Assembly: GCA_009823395.1 (NCBI GenBank)
Contig: CM020501.1
Span: 31,915,861-31,979,860 of the forward strand
DNA from: Thamnaconus septentrionalis
Taxonomy: Eukaryota > Chordata > Actinopteri > Tetraodontiformes > Monacanthidae
DNA: 64,000 nucleotides
Direction of reading: 5' to 3'
Position numbers and translations under genes: made by a program. The notes below the pieces were generated by a model. It was not told the origin of the DNA. It saw nothing but the letters and a program-made list of their open reading frames with translations, and did not search any database. Position 1 is the stretch's first letter; every line of letters begins with the position of its first letter. Of the stretch, positions 37,411 through 50,396 are shown piece by piece.

Positions 37411-37844
37411 CGGACGGACGGATAGATGGATAGATAGACGGACGGATAGATAGATAGACGGATGGATGGATGGACAGATGGACGGATAGATGGATAGATG
37501 GATGGATAGATGGATAGCTGGATGGATAGCTAGATGGATGGATGGATGGATAGATGGATGGATGGATAGATGGACTGATAGACGGATGGATGGATGGGAC
37601 GGATGGATGGATGGACAGATGGACGGACGGATGGATGGACGGATGGATGGACGGATAGATAGACGGACGGACGGATAGATGGATAGATAGATGACGGACG
37701 GATGGATAGATAGATGGGTAGATGGACGGATAGATGGACGGATAGACGCATGGATGGATAGATGGATGGATAGCTGGATGGATGGATAGCTGGATGGATG
37801 GATGGATGGACGGATAGATAGATGGATGGATAGATAGATGGATA

Positions 37845-37877
<33 letters not shown>

Positions 37878-37885
37878 ATGGATGC
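37263..37885. repeat. GGAT/AGAT/CGGA tetranucleotide array, ~620 bp
   Basis: Like 31142-31638 but with many ACGG and CTGG variants (GGACGGACGG). Source of a spurious 227-residue His-Pro-Ser-Ile frame on the minus strand. Confidence 0.97.
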
Positions 37886-38372
37886 TTTTTATGTATGTAG
37901 ATGCAAGACAGTGAAAATGATGACCAGGGCATTTTCAGATGTTATTGCTGGTGGCACTTTGGGAACCTGTAGCTGGGACGTCTTGGTCGTCGGTTGGGTT
38001 GGTGGGGGTGGGGGGCGATAAAGGCTGAACATCATCATTATTGTCAATTTCATCGCTCATATAATCACTGTGACCTTCATCGTTCTCCAGCGGAATCCTA
38101 ATCATCATTATTCTGACTGCCACAACTGGCCGCACCACCATCCCTCGTCCTCCTCCTGCTCCTCCTTCTCCTCCTCCCTTTGTTCCCCTCCTCTCTCCTC
38201 TCTCTCTCTCCTCCATCGTCACATGCGGCTTCGCGCCGCCGTCTCTCAGCGTTCACGCTCTCAGTAACGTCTGAGCTCAATTCCAAGCTTTTTTCTCTAT
38301 TTCCAGCCCTAATCCACCCCAATGAGCTGTTGTGCGCACGTGTGACCGTCAGGCTATGGGGGGGGGAATGTG

Positions 38373-38406
<34 letters not shown>

Positions 38407-38535
38407 GAGGTGATTTTTATTCGTCCTCGCTGCCCTCTTGTCCCGTCAAGACCCCTAGATTCAATTTGTGTGTCGACACAGTCAAAGATTTGTTTGTGCG
38501 TGTGTGTGTGTGTGTGTGTGTCTGTGCAAGTGTGC

Positions 38536-38574
<39 letters not shown>

Positions 38575-39071
38575 TTTTCAAAGAAAGGTTAAATCTAACA
38601 AGGTTTGGCACATTCTTGCATGTGTGAAATTGGGCCGGGGAGAGCGGGGGGGTAGTGGGGTGGGGTGCAGGGTGGATCCAGGTGTCTGGGTATAAAGGGA
38701 GGTTAGCGAGTGTTAAAATTGAATCTCAGGCTCCATGGGGTCAGACAGGTGAGTGTTCAGCCCATGGTGTTGCGCTCGGCAGGTGGAAAAGCAGGCGACG
38801 GCTGTGAATGAAGACACTTTGTGACACTGCAGAAGGGAAGTCATTTTCCTCACCTGCAATAAATAGTCAGAAGTCTCTGAATCAAAGCGCTGCAGCCGCG
38901 CAGAGGCTGGCGGTGCACAGCTGTTGACACAGTGCGGTGACTGTTTGCGTGGAGGTGTTTATTATAAGCCCAGATCTAATTGACGTGATCAGGCTGATAC
39001 ACTTCGAGGCGGCGAATGTGAGTCGAACGCATCCGAACAAGGACAGAACAAGCATCCACAGTGACCTTCAA
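37886..39071. other. Noncoding; TG tracts and a TTTC array
   Basis: TG at 38379-38403 and 38496-38521, and (TTTC)n at about 38537-38575. A C/T-rich strand bias runs 38140-38220. No gene recognised. Confidence 0.65.
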
Positions 39072-39324
39072 TAGCTGCGTTTCCATGACCTCTAGAATTA
39101 CACTCAACCTAAATATGGCCATAATAAAAACTGCTGATGGAAACAGCTCACCTTGGAAAAACCTCTCAAATATGGCTTTGAGGTTTTGATGCTCTCGCGA
39201 GGTGGTTCTTCACACGCATCCATGTTGAGGAATATCGCTAAAGTGTCATGGAAACACTTTTTTTGGCATTGACACGTCAGCGGACGTGACGTACGGGGTC
39301 ACGTGACCAGTTCACTGACCAGTG
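39072..39324. repeat. TAGCTGCGTTTCCAT-started dispersed repeat, copy 1
   Basis: Shares TAGCTGCGTTTCCAT, CCTAAATATGGC, CTTGGAAAAACCTCTC, TTCACACGCA, AGGAATATCGC and GTCACGTGACCAGTTCACTG with 58839-59076, in the same order. TAGCTGCGTTTCCA begins a common fish short-element family, but a matching inverted right end is not visible here. Confidence 0.75.
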
Positions 39325-39479
39325 AAAATGGCACATTATGATTGGATGGAGGAGGAGACAGAATATATATATATTTTTTTTTACAAGTAATCAAAGAGAA
39401 AAATAGAAGAACCATTCTGGACAGCAAGCAACATGGAAATGCAGATTTATGGCAAAATGTTTCATACCTCCTCACAGTG

Positions 39480-39757
39480 GGACTTTAACATTATAACTGA
39501 AACTGTTTATGTGGAGCACAATTATTATATAATTAAGGGGGTTGGGGTAAATAAGTACTGACTTCCTCCTACTCCCTTTTCAACGCTTTTGAGATGATGG
39601 CATTTTTTTTTTAATGGCATTCCTGACAGGATCAACGATTGTATTTCTTTATTTATTATTGTTTTGTTGTTTTATTTCCTGTGGCGTTCATTAACTGTGT
39701 TATTTTGTTTTATTTTCAAGTTCAAAATAAAGATTCATTCATTCATTCATTCATCTA
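39480..39757 (+). mobile_element. 3' tail of a non-LTR retrotransposon
   Basis: GGGTAAATAAGTACTGACTT, TCCTACTCCCTTTTCAACGC, a T-rich stretch, TTCAAGTTCAAAATAAAG and an (ATTC)n tail. The word order matches 3' ends of LINEs frequent in fish. The clade cannot be named without the coding part. Confidence 0.6.
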
Positions 39758-40819
39758 AATAGTTTCTGTATCTGAATGGATTGTGCCCTGAAGAAACTGC
39801 GACTGTGTAGGAACACAGAAGTTTTGCAGCATGACCCCTCCCCCTCCCCCGACCAAGTATGACTGAAATTCCTATGCTGCTGGAGCAACATCACATTAGA
39901 AATTACAGCCAGTCCTGAGCGATCAATCACAGAGCTGTTGTGACTCGCAGTGTGTAATGCTGCATCGTAATACAGCAGCTGCCGCTGCAGGGCTCTTGGT
40001 GCATGCTGACCGTGCAAGACTGTGTAGGGAGCAAGTGAGGTCTCTTGCAGTGTAATGATTTATATTACACACTTTCAGCCGATCTAATTGGTGAAAATAG
40101 GCGACAAGACAAACAGGGAGCGAAGAGAAAAGAGTTTTAATAGCAGCAGTTGCAGCGTCATTGCTTTGACATTTTGGTGTTATTTTGTAGCAAAGCAATC
40201 GGTACATTGTTGTATTTTTTGTTCTTCACTGCATCACTGTTTAAAAAAAAAATGTTGTGAAGCTTTATGGAGTCGGATGTTTGGCAAAAAAAACAAACAG
40301 AGCTTAAAAAAAAGCAAACAAAACATTTTCCTGGGAAAGAACTTTTCTGTTTTAATTATGAGGTTGAAATCTTTAAACTAACGTGGAGTTCTCATGTATC
40401 CTTGAAATCCCTGTTTTAACCTTAAAGAATATAGATTACGGATGTCAAAAAAAAAAAAAAAAAAATCCATGTCACATGTTGAGTAGCTACCTGAGGGACG
40501 TGACGTGCGTTTGTTCAGTTAGAGGTACTGAGACACAGCTGAAAACAAGCCAAATGACTCACAAACATCCATGAACTTGACATGACAGGTGCAGCTCAAC
40601 AAGGTGGAATCAGTCCACAAGAAAAAAAAAGATAATATTAAACAGACAACAGAAAAATAACAAAGTCTTTTACATTTCAAACAACCTCAAAAATGCACCG
40701 AGTACAAACACATACACATACAACACAGTTGTGGTGAATTGTCCCAACTAAAAACAGATTTGAAAGTGAGTACACGCTCTGGGGCAAGAGAGATTAGTCA
40801 CAAATAGCAGATTATCTGC
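39758..40819. other. Noncoding; no gene seen
   Basis: A-rich runs near 40447-40465 and 40622-40630. No coding signal. Confidence 0.6.
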
Positions 40820-41290
40820 CCCAAATTTGCATTTCGTCTGTGCTTGTTTGCTAAAATCTGTTTATGTGTCTTGTCCCAAAGTAACTCCTTTGAAATGTTC
40901 AAATATGAATTTTGCAAGGTTAGACTCACAGACAGATGTCTCCTGGGATTACGTAAAAAGAAAAAAACCTAAGTGCAGAAATTGCAGCCTTGTCAGTCCA
41001 GCACCTAGAGCCACGCTGAAGCCTCTCCATTGAGATATTCTGGGGAGGAAAACGGATTCATTTTTTTAAAAAAAGGAGAAGGTAATGTAAGACTAATGAG
41101 ATTAGCATTTTGCCTGTACTTGTTTCAAATCAAATGAGATGTGCACTCAGCGACACCGAGCAGTTGGAGTCACAGACGTGTCTTCTTGGATTATGTAAAA
41201 AAAAAAGAAACCTCGGTAGAATTTGGAGCCTCGAGTTTATGTGGCGCCCTCGAGACTCAGCTGGTGGGAGAGAAAGTGGATTCATTTCAT
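40820..41290. repeat. Diverged tandem duplication, ~280-bp unit
   Basis: 40828-41045 and 41105-41285 share GCTTGTTT/ACTTGTTT, ACTCACAGACAGATGTC/GTCACAGACGTGTC, TGGGATTACGTAAAAAG/TGGATTATGTAAAAAA, AAAACCT/AAACCT and GGATTCATTT, in the same order. Confidence 0.7.
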
Positions 41291-42469
41291 TCACAGCTCC
41301 AGTGCTCCTGCTACTGTTGCTACCACAGTGCATGCTTGTGGAAACCACTTGCTAGCTTGGGCCGACCTGCTACTGTCACCAGCACGTGGTTCTCATCAGA
41401 AGCGACAGCCTCTCTGCTCTTCATCCTCCTCACTTCACCTCCACGGATCTCTGCTACTTCCTGGACCGCAGCGGTCACCTCTTCCCCTCTTGCTTGTCTT
41501 TTCATTTTCCTCGTTCATCAACTCTTCAAAGTAGTCTTTCCATCATCCCGCTACATCGGCACCCATTAGCACGTTTCCATCTCTGTCCCTAATCGCCTGC
41601 CTGTCTCCTTGGTCTCTCTGCCCTCTTCACGCTCTACTGCCTGAATTAAACCATCCAGTGATGTTACGTAGATGTTACATGGCCACAATAAACCTGGTGA
41701 AACATGTTACACCTTTAACAATAAGAAAAGTGCGTAAATATGCCTGAAATTGTGTCCATGTTCACTCTGCTTTGCCCCCTGTAGTTTGATATATTTTTGA
41801 ATGATTGTATGATTGTATGAATTGTATGCTTGAACCAATCTACGGCATTACCTTCAAACTTCACATGCCAAACTGTCGGCCAGTGTATAGGGAGGGAATC
41901 ACTTCTAAGCGTTATCCCAGTGATGCCAGTGATTCTATTCTAAGTTGTGCATGTTGCTAAGCGCTGCTGTGTTAGGTTAAACGTTAATGTAACATGGTGC
42001 GAAGAAGATGACATTATTGACATAACAATGGGGACATCCGTAGTTGGCTTTGCTTGTGGTCAAAGAGATTAATATTGGCTTGTTCTACGTCGGTGATACT
42101 GCATCATTGTGAAAATGAAACTACAACTGGGAGGTTGATCAAGGGGGAGGAGCTCATTGTTCCGCAGGAAATGTAGAGAGGTTAGAGTGAAAACTGTTTA
42201 GCATTGATCCGCCCATTTTATTGATCTGACCTTTTGGGACTTGGCTGTGATTGAAATTTAAAAGGAAAAAGCGGTTCAATGCATGACAAACTGGTAGGGA
42301 AGGTAACAGCTGTGAGTGCATGGAGGCAGTCGCGTGAAGGACAGTGATGGAGATAGAAGATGAGGCAGTTCAAGTCATTGGGTTTGCTTGGAGACACAGC
42401 CAGGGGTGGCAATGCCAGGACTGGGACCATGGCTGAGTGGTTGGGAGGTCATTTCACTGCAACCGCTGA
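41291..42469. other. Noncoding; no gene seen
   Basis: C/T-rich patch 41400-41640. No gene recognised. Confidence 0.6.
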
Positions 42470-42902
42470 GGGGGTCCTCTGCTCTGGTCCTCTGCTCTGG
42501 TCCTCCAGTCTGGTCCTCTGCTCTGGTCCTCTGCTCTGGTCCCCTCCGGTCTGGTCCTCTGCTCTGGTCCTCTGCTCTGGTCCCTGGTCTGGTCCTCTGC
42601 TCTGGTCCTCCAGTCTGGTCCCCTGGTCTGGTCCTCTGCTCTGGTCCTCTGCTCTGGTCCTCTGGTCTGGTCCTCTGCTCTGGTCCTCTGCCTGGTCCTC
42701 CAGTCTGGTCCCTGGTCTGGTCCTCTGCTCTGGTCCTCCGGTCTGGTCCTCTGCTCTGGTTCTCTGCTCTGGTCCCCTGGTCTGGTCCTCCGGTCTGGTC
42801 CTCCAGTCTGGTCCCCTGGTCTGGTCCTCTGCTCTGGTCCTCTGCTCTGGTCCTCCGGCCTGGTCCTCTGGTCCGGTCTTCTGCTCTGGTCCGCCTGGTC
42901 TT
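42470..42902. repeat. 13-bp minisatellite (TCCTCTGCTCTGG), ~33 copies
   Basis: Unit TCCTCTGCTCTGG with variants CCAGTCTGG, CCGGTCTGG and CCCTGGTCTGG. Because 13 is not a multiple of 3, all three frames of both strands stay open and give 170-210-residue Leu-Cys-Ser-Gly-Pro and Arg-Thr-Arg-Glu-Asp-Gln frames; none is a gene. Confidence 0.95.
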
Positions 42903-43607
42903 ACACAAACAATAGGAGGGTCCATCGTATAAGCTGTATATATGGAGGCTGTGTCTGTTTGAGGTGGTAACTCTAATCTGTGATGGTAACGTGACAGATT
43001 ATTGAAATTATATGTGGCACCTAATGGTGTGCCTGGAGTCAGGGACCTTCTTACCTGGCATTTATTTGAATAGAGCACCTGATTTTGCTGTGAATCTTGA
43101 AAGTGTGAATGTAGAGTTCAACAAGAAACAGCTCTGCAGAAAAGATAAGCACTCAGTGAAGCACTCGGTGATCATTTGTTGTGGAATTATTTCTTTCTCT
43201 TTTAACATGCATAGTTTTTTTTCCTACCTTTTTCATGTTTCGGTGGAACCCAGGTTCCATACAAATATGTCCTTAGCTTGGTATACTTAATCAATAGATG
43301 GGAAGCCACACTTCTTAGACACCACTACTAATACCACAAACATCCACCGCTTCCTAACTGGCATTTTTCTATTTTCCTTCGAGCAGATACTGGAACTCAG
43401 TAGAGTGACAGTCCAACCTATATGCACCGTACCTACAACTTCCCTCGCAGTGCTGACTCAACTATTCTGTCAAGTCCCTTCACAAACCTTCCCCAACTGC
43501 ATTGCTTGTTTGTCATCACTCAGGTCCAAACTGTACCAGCTACTCAAGCTGGCCGTTGCCCATTATGGGGATTTCCTCATTGTCTATAACCATAAAGGTC
43601 TACGACA
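42903..43607. other. Noncoding; no gene seen
   Basis: No recognised feature. Confidence 0.6.
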
Positions 43608-43814
43608 TAAAGGTCCAGTGTGTGTAAAAATGGCAGCACAAGATGGCAGCTAACCCTTGTTGCTTTATGTGCATTCTTATATATACAAGAACTGTTCTGA
43701 GGATAGAAAAACAAACTACCTTTATTGTACTTATGTGTATTTATGGGCAGTGTGTTGAGCTTTCACCAATGTAAAAATCATAAATCAAGCCCAATGTTAC
43801 ACACTGGACCTTTA
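43608..43814. mobile_element. TAAAGGTCC-family element, copy F (complete, 207 bp)
   Basis: Best preserved copy: left TAAAGGTCCAGTGTGT, right ACACACTGGACCTTTA, a perfect 16-bp inverted pair, with the same interior words as the others (GATGGCAGC, AAGAACTGTTC, ATGGGCAGTGTGTTGAGC). No reading frame inside. Confidence 0.85.
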
Positions 43815-44220
43815 ACATCAATGTACATAATTGAAATGCTTCCACCCTCATTTGGCTTCATTTGGATAATGGCCCCCTCAAGAAGCCACTGTGTGCACGT
43901 CACTGGTTCCCAGTGCCACCTCAGTAACGTCGTGTGAGAGAGGTTTTGTGTTTTTAGGGGCTGTAAAAGCGTCACATTCATCACATTGTGCACACTGTGG
44001 CTCGGAGGCTCCGCCTCCCCCTCCCTCCTCCCCCTTCACCATCTCATGTGGGAAGCCGTGTGTGAAGGGGATGGGGGTGTGTGTGTGTGTGTGGGGAGGG
44101 CACTGCATGAGTTGTGCGAAGGCATTTTGTTAACACAGATTCATGTTTTATGTATGCAATGCATTGAGGCACTGTGGCTATAATGCATGTCTTAGCAAAT
44201 CAACAAGCTTGTATTAAGAC

Positions 44221-44221
<1 letters not shown>
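43815..44221. other. Noncoding; no gene seen
   Basis: Short GT tract at 44076-44092. Confidence 0.6.

Positions 44222-44281
<60 letters not shown>
44222..44281. repeat. GT microsatellite, 60 bp
   Basis: Pure GT. Confidence 0.98.
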
Positions 44282-44375
44282 TACCAACACAGTGAATCAA
44301 TGTTCTCAGGTCAACAGATTTTATGGGGGTTAGACGAAAGGCACTGTGTGTTACCACATTTTTACACGGGCACGG

Positions 44376-44376
<1 letters not shown>

Positions 44377-44434
<58 letters not shown>
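44377..44434. repeat. CA microsatellite, ~57 bp
   Basis: Pure CA, inverse of the GT tract ~100 bp upstream; the two could pair as a large hairpin. Confidence 0.98.
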
Positions 44435-44437
<3 letters not shown>

Positions 44438-44664
44438 GACACAATTGGTTTTTGGGTCGTTCCAATAACCACTTGAGTCACGGTTGCTATGCAGTGACCT
44501 TGGCGAGCTCTCTGCAGGCATTTATGGAGTCAGATGAAGCCGCGGCGTGATGAGGTGTTGACCTCGCCTCTCGCCGGCATCGCAGCTGCTTTGTCTCTCA
44601 TTTGGCAGAGCGGCTTTCACACACGCACAACTTCCGAGCGCGAGTCAAACGGCGGCTGCTCTGC

Positions 44665-44695
<31 letters not shown>

Positions 44696-46044
44696 ATTAT
44701 TGTCTGGATACGCTGAAAGGAACACTTCTGGTTCCTCTGTCAAGCGTGACTGCTGGCTTCTCTTCACAAAAAAACTGGCCAATCAAGTGGCTGGCGCCCA
44801 CTGATTATCTGCTCACAGCCAGCACTCGCACTCACGTGCACGCACACACACACACGCGCGCGCGCGGGAGAGAGAGTCTAGCTACATGTAATGCTGATTT
44901 GGCGGCCTATACCGTCTGTCTAGAATGATTAACCTTCCCATCAGTCACTGCTTTCTCCATTAACCAGACACACATCTACCAAGAGGGCTGACACCATCGC
45001 TCACCTGCAATGAATGAAAACACCAACACGCTAACAAGAAAACATTGCAGCAGAAATTTACCTTTCTATAATTTCAAATCTTACAGTCATTGCTGCTTTC
45101 CTGTATTTCTTGAGACAAATTGACCTCAAATTGTGTCACTTACCCCACATGACCACTGCATTAGTCTTTTATTATACCAGTGTGATTTAGTTTCATTTGA
45201 ACATTTTTTTTTTTTTAATTTATAATGTCATGATAAACACGTAGCAGGTTTAAATAATGGTAACAAGAACCAATGGCGAGACAGACAGGGTTTGTGTCTC
45301 TGTGGCTGTGCTGTCAGAATAAAAGGCACTGGCATGGCTCCGCTGGACTTGGTTCTCACAGCTGCTTTGCCATGTAAAAAATAGCCTCTTCAATATAATG
45401 TGAAACCACCTTGAAATGGGGCGGCGGCAGCAGTTACATGCTCAGCTGTGCCACAACTCACTCTGCTGTGTCTGAATTGAAACAAATGAGGAGGTCGGCA
45501 TCACTCTCTCTGAAAGTTTGTTTAAGATCTAAAGGTACCTGTACACAAGATACAAGATTCATTTGAACTGAACTCTCCTCCTATGATTCAGTATTTTTGT
45601 GTAGATGTGAAGACAGTAGCTGAACTTGATGTAGTCCTGAAACCACTGAGATGACAGCTGCGAAGGAAACCTTTTTTTTTTGGCCATATTTATTTTGCTA
45701 TAATTTCCCTCCGTTTGGCCGAGGAACTGTCCGGATCATAATGTTTTCAAAGCCCACTAAATCCTTTATTCTGTTCCATGGTCAGAAGCTGTGGAGCTTT
45801 ACTGTCGTCGCATGACAAGTCTTTGAAGTGCTCTCGACATTCTGCTTTCAAGTGAACTGCCATTAACAAATGTTGAATTCAAAAGTTCTTAGGCAGAAAT
45901 CTGCATTCTTTCAGGCGGTTTCCTTGTTGTCCTGCACAAACGCATAATAACCTACAAAAACAGCTAAAATTGTCACGGGGTTTGCGGCGTCACATGAAAG
46001 AAAGCAATCAATGTCAGAATGACAGACGTCTTGTGCCTGATATA
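44435..46044. other. Noncoding; alternating CA-CG tract 44841-44867
   Basis: TTTTC array near 44668-44690 and CACACACACACGCGCGCGCG at 44843-44867. No gene. Confidence 0.65.
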
Positions 46045-46334
46045 CAGTACTACCCAGAAAATAGAATGTCCTGAAAAGGTTGTTGTATTTCTGCAATTCA
46101 ACTTAAAAGGTGAATTTCACATATTATATAAAGGAATAATATGCAAATCAATATATTTCAAGTTTTGATTTCTTTGGATTTTGCTGATCAGATCTTGCAG
46201 CTTAAAAAAAAACGTCAAATTTTATCATAATTTTCTGAGTTTGTGGTGTTGTGGTTTTAATAAGCTGAACATCTTACTCAGCAAAGTTACAACAAGGAAC
46301 TGCTTGATTTGCGTGTAATGGCTCAATAAAATTC
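46045..46334. mobile_element. Tc1/mariner-type MITE, copy 2 (right end lost)
   Basis: TA, then CAGTACTACCCAGAAAATAG and the same interior words as 33199. It stops near GGCTCAATAAAATT. Confidence 0.78.
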
Positions 46335-47540
46335 TTTCCTTTTCTATAAATTCTTTCCATAGATATTGCAAGAGCAGAATGAATATTATAGATCTATAGA
46401 ATACTAATATTCAATTCTATTCTATTCTCTTAATATTATATATATTATACTTCTATTGAAATTGGGGTTGTTAGTTGGCAGAAGTGAACATTATGTTAAG
46501 CTATGGAATAATAATAAGGTAATAAAATGAGGAGAAAACATCTACGTGCTAACAGCAGTGACTGGGTGATTTGGGAAGGTGGGTTGCGCAGTAGGTGTTG
46601 AGCACACTTATTAAGAATATTTGAGTATTTTGTTTCAATAAAAAAAAAGACATGCTAGCCAACAATAAAAGCCATAAGCGTCCACAGGACAGCAAGATGC
46701 CTGATGTTGTGAAATGATCCTAAACAGACTCAGAAAAGCAGCTCCTGCAATTACTGTCTAGCTCCGAGCTCACACTGCTGAACTGACACACCTGGGTCCC
46801 TCTCACTCCCTCAAGTGTTTCTGCCTTGTTTGTTTTTCAGCAAATTTTTGCAGACACACCAGGTCAGTAGGTTTACTTCCCTGCACTGGTTTGTGACTAA
46901 CCTATGGAACAGCTGTATTGAAATAGCAAGAAAGTCTTCTTCGATTCAAAACTGAAGGACAGGCTGAGGACACATTTGATGAAGAAAACGCACACGTCTG
47001 CTGATGCTCATTTTTTTCTTTCATTTTCTCTGCATTTCATTTATTTTTTTTATCCTTGCGCATTTGTGTTGAATTAAAGTCGTAAGGTTTATTTTTGTTT
47101 CTTCTTCTTCTTCGTTGCTTCTGGTTGTATGTTTATGCAGATAGAAAGAGGGGGGAGGGAGGGATGCTTTCCTACGTGAGTTATGACACAGTATGAAAGT
47201 CCTGGCTACTTGTCTGGAGAAGTCCTGAAGTCAAACTTTGAGGAACTTTTCAGACAGGCCATAACACGGTCCACCTCCCACAGCACATAAGCTCTGCTTT
47301 CTATTACCCAGAAATCTCTCTGTCTTGCTCTAACTCACTTGCTCACTGTAGCTGCTCCCTATGTAGCTGCATATTCTGAAGACAACAGATAAACAAGCTT
47401 TGGAAAAATTCTCTCCACTTTCTAAGACCTCTGGAGAAAGTTTTCACCTATGTTTGAGACCTCATGAGATTAGCAGCTGTGCTTCCAGGGAAATCATTTG
47501 CCAAAAAAAAAGAAAGAAAGAAGAATAAAAAAAAACCATA
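46335..47540. other. Noncoding; no gene seen
   Basis: AT-rich at 46360-46460. GAAAGAAAG and A-run immediately before the next MITE. Confidence 0.6.
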
Positions 47541-47903
47541 CAGGTACTACCAGAAAAATGAGAATGTCAAGTAAAAGTTGTTTTATGTTGGCAATTTAAC
47601 ATAAAAGATGAAAGCAACAACTTTTATTGAGCCATTCCACGCAAATTGACATCTCAAGCAGTTCCTTGTTGTAACTTTGCTGATTAAGATTTTCAGCTTA
47701 TTAAAACCACAAATATTCAATTTTCAGAAAATTATTATAAAGTTTGAGTTTTTTTTTTTGAAGCTGCAAGACCTGATCAGCAAAATCCAAAGAAATAAAA
47801 ACTTGAAATATATTGATTTGCATATTATTCCTTTATATAATATGTCAAATTCACCTTTTAAGTTTATCCTTTTCAGGATATTCTCATTTTCTGGGTAGTA
47901 CTG
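47541..47903. mobile_element. Tc1/mariner-type MITE, copy 3 (inverted, complete)
   Basis: Left CAGGTACTACCAGAAAAATG, right ATTCTCATTTTCTGGGTAGTACTG, bounded by TA on both sides (47539-47540 and 47904-47905). 363 bp, opposite orientation to copies 1, 2 and 4. Confidence 0.87.
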
Positions 47904-49240
47904 TACATGCCTAACAACAACTAGATGGAAAATGTAAAATGTAAAATTGTTTGTCATGACGATGTGGAAGTGACTGTTTGGGGAAGTGGCCTTGGGAGTT
48001 GACTCGACACCAAGCAGTGCAGTTCATCAGCACATCAAATGATATCGCGTCATTGCTCGACTTGTGTAGAGGTCTCTGTAGACGTGTGATTCTCACTTAC
48101 GACGGACTTTTCCCAGAACGGAATAACACAACAGAGATGTGGAGTGTTCATCATTATTATATATAAATAAAAAGCAGGAGGTATTCTGGCATGTGAACCT
48201 TCTTTTTGTGTCTGCCATTACAGGCAGACACAAATATATATGAGGGGGAGGAATGAAAACTTTCACGAGAATTGTTTTTACTAATTTATGAGCGCTACCT
48301 CCGTGGCTGGCAGAGTGCTCTCTCAAATTTTCAGGTCATCTCTTTCCATCACCAAATTTGACATTAATGCTGAGTGATGAAGAAAAGAGATGACAGCATG
48401 TAAATCTCAGCAGCCCTTTGCTGATGATCTATTGTTCTTTTTAATGTACTTATTGCTACCTTTCTGTACTGTTGCAATAAAGTGCGTGCCAAACAAAATT
48501 CCATTTTTTCCTCGGCACTAAATTTGGTTCATTTCTACGTTGCACTTCCTTCAAAATGATTGATTTGAATTTGGAGGATCAAAACGCAGGAAAATACACT
48601 GCGAGCTCCTGTCTGCTGTTGTCTCCATAGTTTCTACCTGCACAGTAATGGCTTAGTGTGTGACCGCTGCGAGGTGATGCAACCGTGACCCTGGCTGACA
48701 TAAATTGGAGGTGTGTTTGCGATGTATCCGCACATTTGTCCGAGCAGGACTGTGCAGCTGTGTATTTTGGAAATGGCAGAGGCAGCGCGGTGGCTGTGTG
48801 GATTTTTTGGAGTCCATTAGCTTTGCATGTGTACAATGTGACTGACAAATCCTTTTATATCACAGAGTGTGCATGCGTGGGTGTGTTTATTTGTCTGGGA
48901 TCACACATAGCTTTCAGACATGTTTATCTTCGACATTATTGTGTGACCAAAAGTGTGTACATGTGTGTATTTCAGAGTGTGAAATCCCATTAAGCGTGTT
49001 AAAACCCTCTTTGGCCCACTGCTCACTCAAAGAGATGGAGCCCCGTGCACACACACACACACACACGCGCGCGCACGCACGCACACACAAACACACGCAC
49101 GCACACTTTGTGCTGAGAAAAGAGAAAAGCTTCCGGTGGACAGGTGTTGAAAATCAGCATTCATACTAAAACACCGACAGCGGATTGGTCCACTGTGATC
49201 GCTACATGCATGTCAAACAAAATAAACACAACTAAAAGGA

Positions 49241-49273
<33 letters not shown>

Positions 49274-50396
49274 GACGTGCACAGGTTTCACCTCCTCTGG
49301 TAAAATATATTGGACTTTTAAATAGTAAACGTAATAGTAGTTCATAGTACAGGTAAATCTACTCTGACATACTAGGACAGTGTTTGAAAGTAAAACAAAA
49401 ACTTTTTAAGAAAAAACTATCTTAGAAAGCTTTCAATATGTTGCAGTTACTTATATTAAGCAGGAAAAATGACAATCATTTTCTAAAATTTAGATTTTTC
49501 TATTTATTTATTTTTCATTTGTATATACATTTACATGCATATACATACACAATACATTTAATACATTTTCTCTTATCTTCATCTACAGTCAAGTTCACGT
49601 CAGCATTGACCACTATCGCGAGCTATATGAGTGTTAATGTATCTAGGAGGAGACACACATATTCATCTTGGTGTATTAATGTTTCTAACATCACGTTCAC
49701 TAATCAAATCATTAACTACAACTGCCTTTGAAGACTGTGACCTAATATTTAGAAAGCCACATTTAACTCTCTAAATACCAATTAGCCTATTTTTGCAATC
49801 CGTCTGAATTAAGTTGCTATCGCTAATGGAAGCGCTAATACCAGATTTAGGAAGTGTTTTAGATTTGGAGGTGCGAGGGCCGAGACCATTCTTAACACAA
49901 TAAGCAAGCAATACTTAATCGTCCATGCGACACGCACACCTCTGCCTGAATGAGCCACATGGTGCTGGTTCCGATGGTTTTGCGGTTCTTCCCGGTCCCT
50001 CCACAAAACCCTCACGTCCAGAAGCGACTGAGTGTGATGCAACATCCTCCACAATATACAGAGAAGCCACTAAAAATACATTTAAATCAGTTTAGAATAA
50101 ATGCAGCTCTTTTAAATCATGCACAGTAATTCAATTTTCCAGTCTTCATCATGCCTGCTTTGTCGCAATGTCATTTTGTGAATCGAGCCAAAGTGTTTCC
50201 TATACAATGCCAATCATTTTAACACGGCACAGGTTCGGGTGTCTGTTTTCCAAAATTAAGTCAAATCACATCAAGTAATTGTACCCATCAGTATACGATT
50301 GTATCTGATATATATGCTACCTCCCACTACTGTCTGTTCTGAGCTACTGATACCTCCATGTAAGAGAACTTCACGTAAAATCCTTTTCGGCAAATA
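47904..50396. other. Noncoding; CA/CG tract, ACAG array, hairpin
   Basis: CA-CG tract 49052-49105 and (ACAG)n 49242-49273. 49730-50200 is repeat-free AT-rich DNA. No gene recognised; the minus frame 49809-50054 matches nothing I know. Confidence 0.55.
48205..48234. other. Perfect 12-bp stem / 6-nt loop inverted repeat
   Basis: TTTGTGTCTGCC, loop ATTACA, GGCAGACACAAA. Confidence 0.9.

Noticed and set aside
42360..43078. Three overlapping frames of 175-209 residues, repetitive Gly-Pro-Leu or Arg-Thr-Arg-Glu
   Set aside because: 13-bp minisatellite keeps all frames open; no start context or domain.
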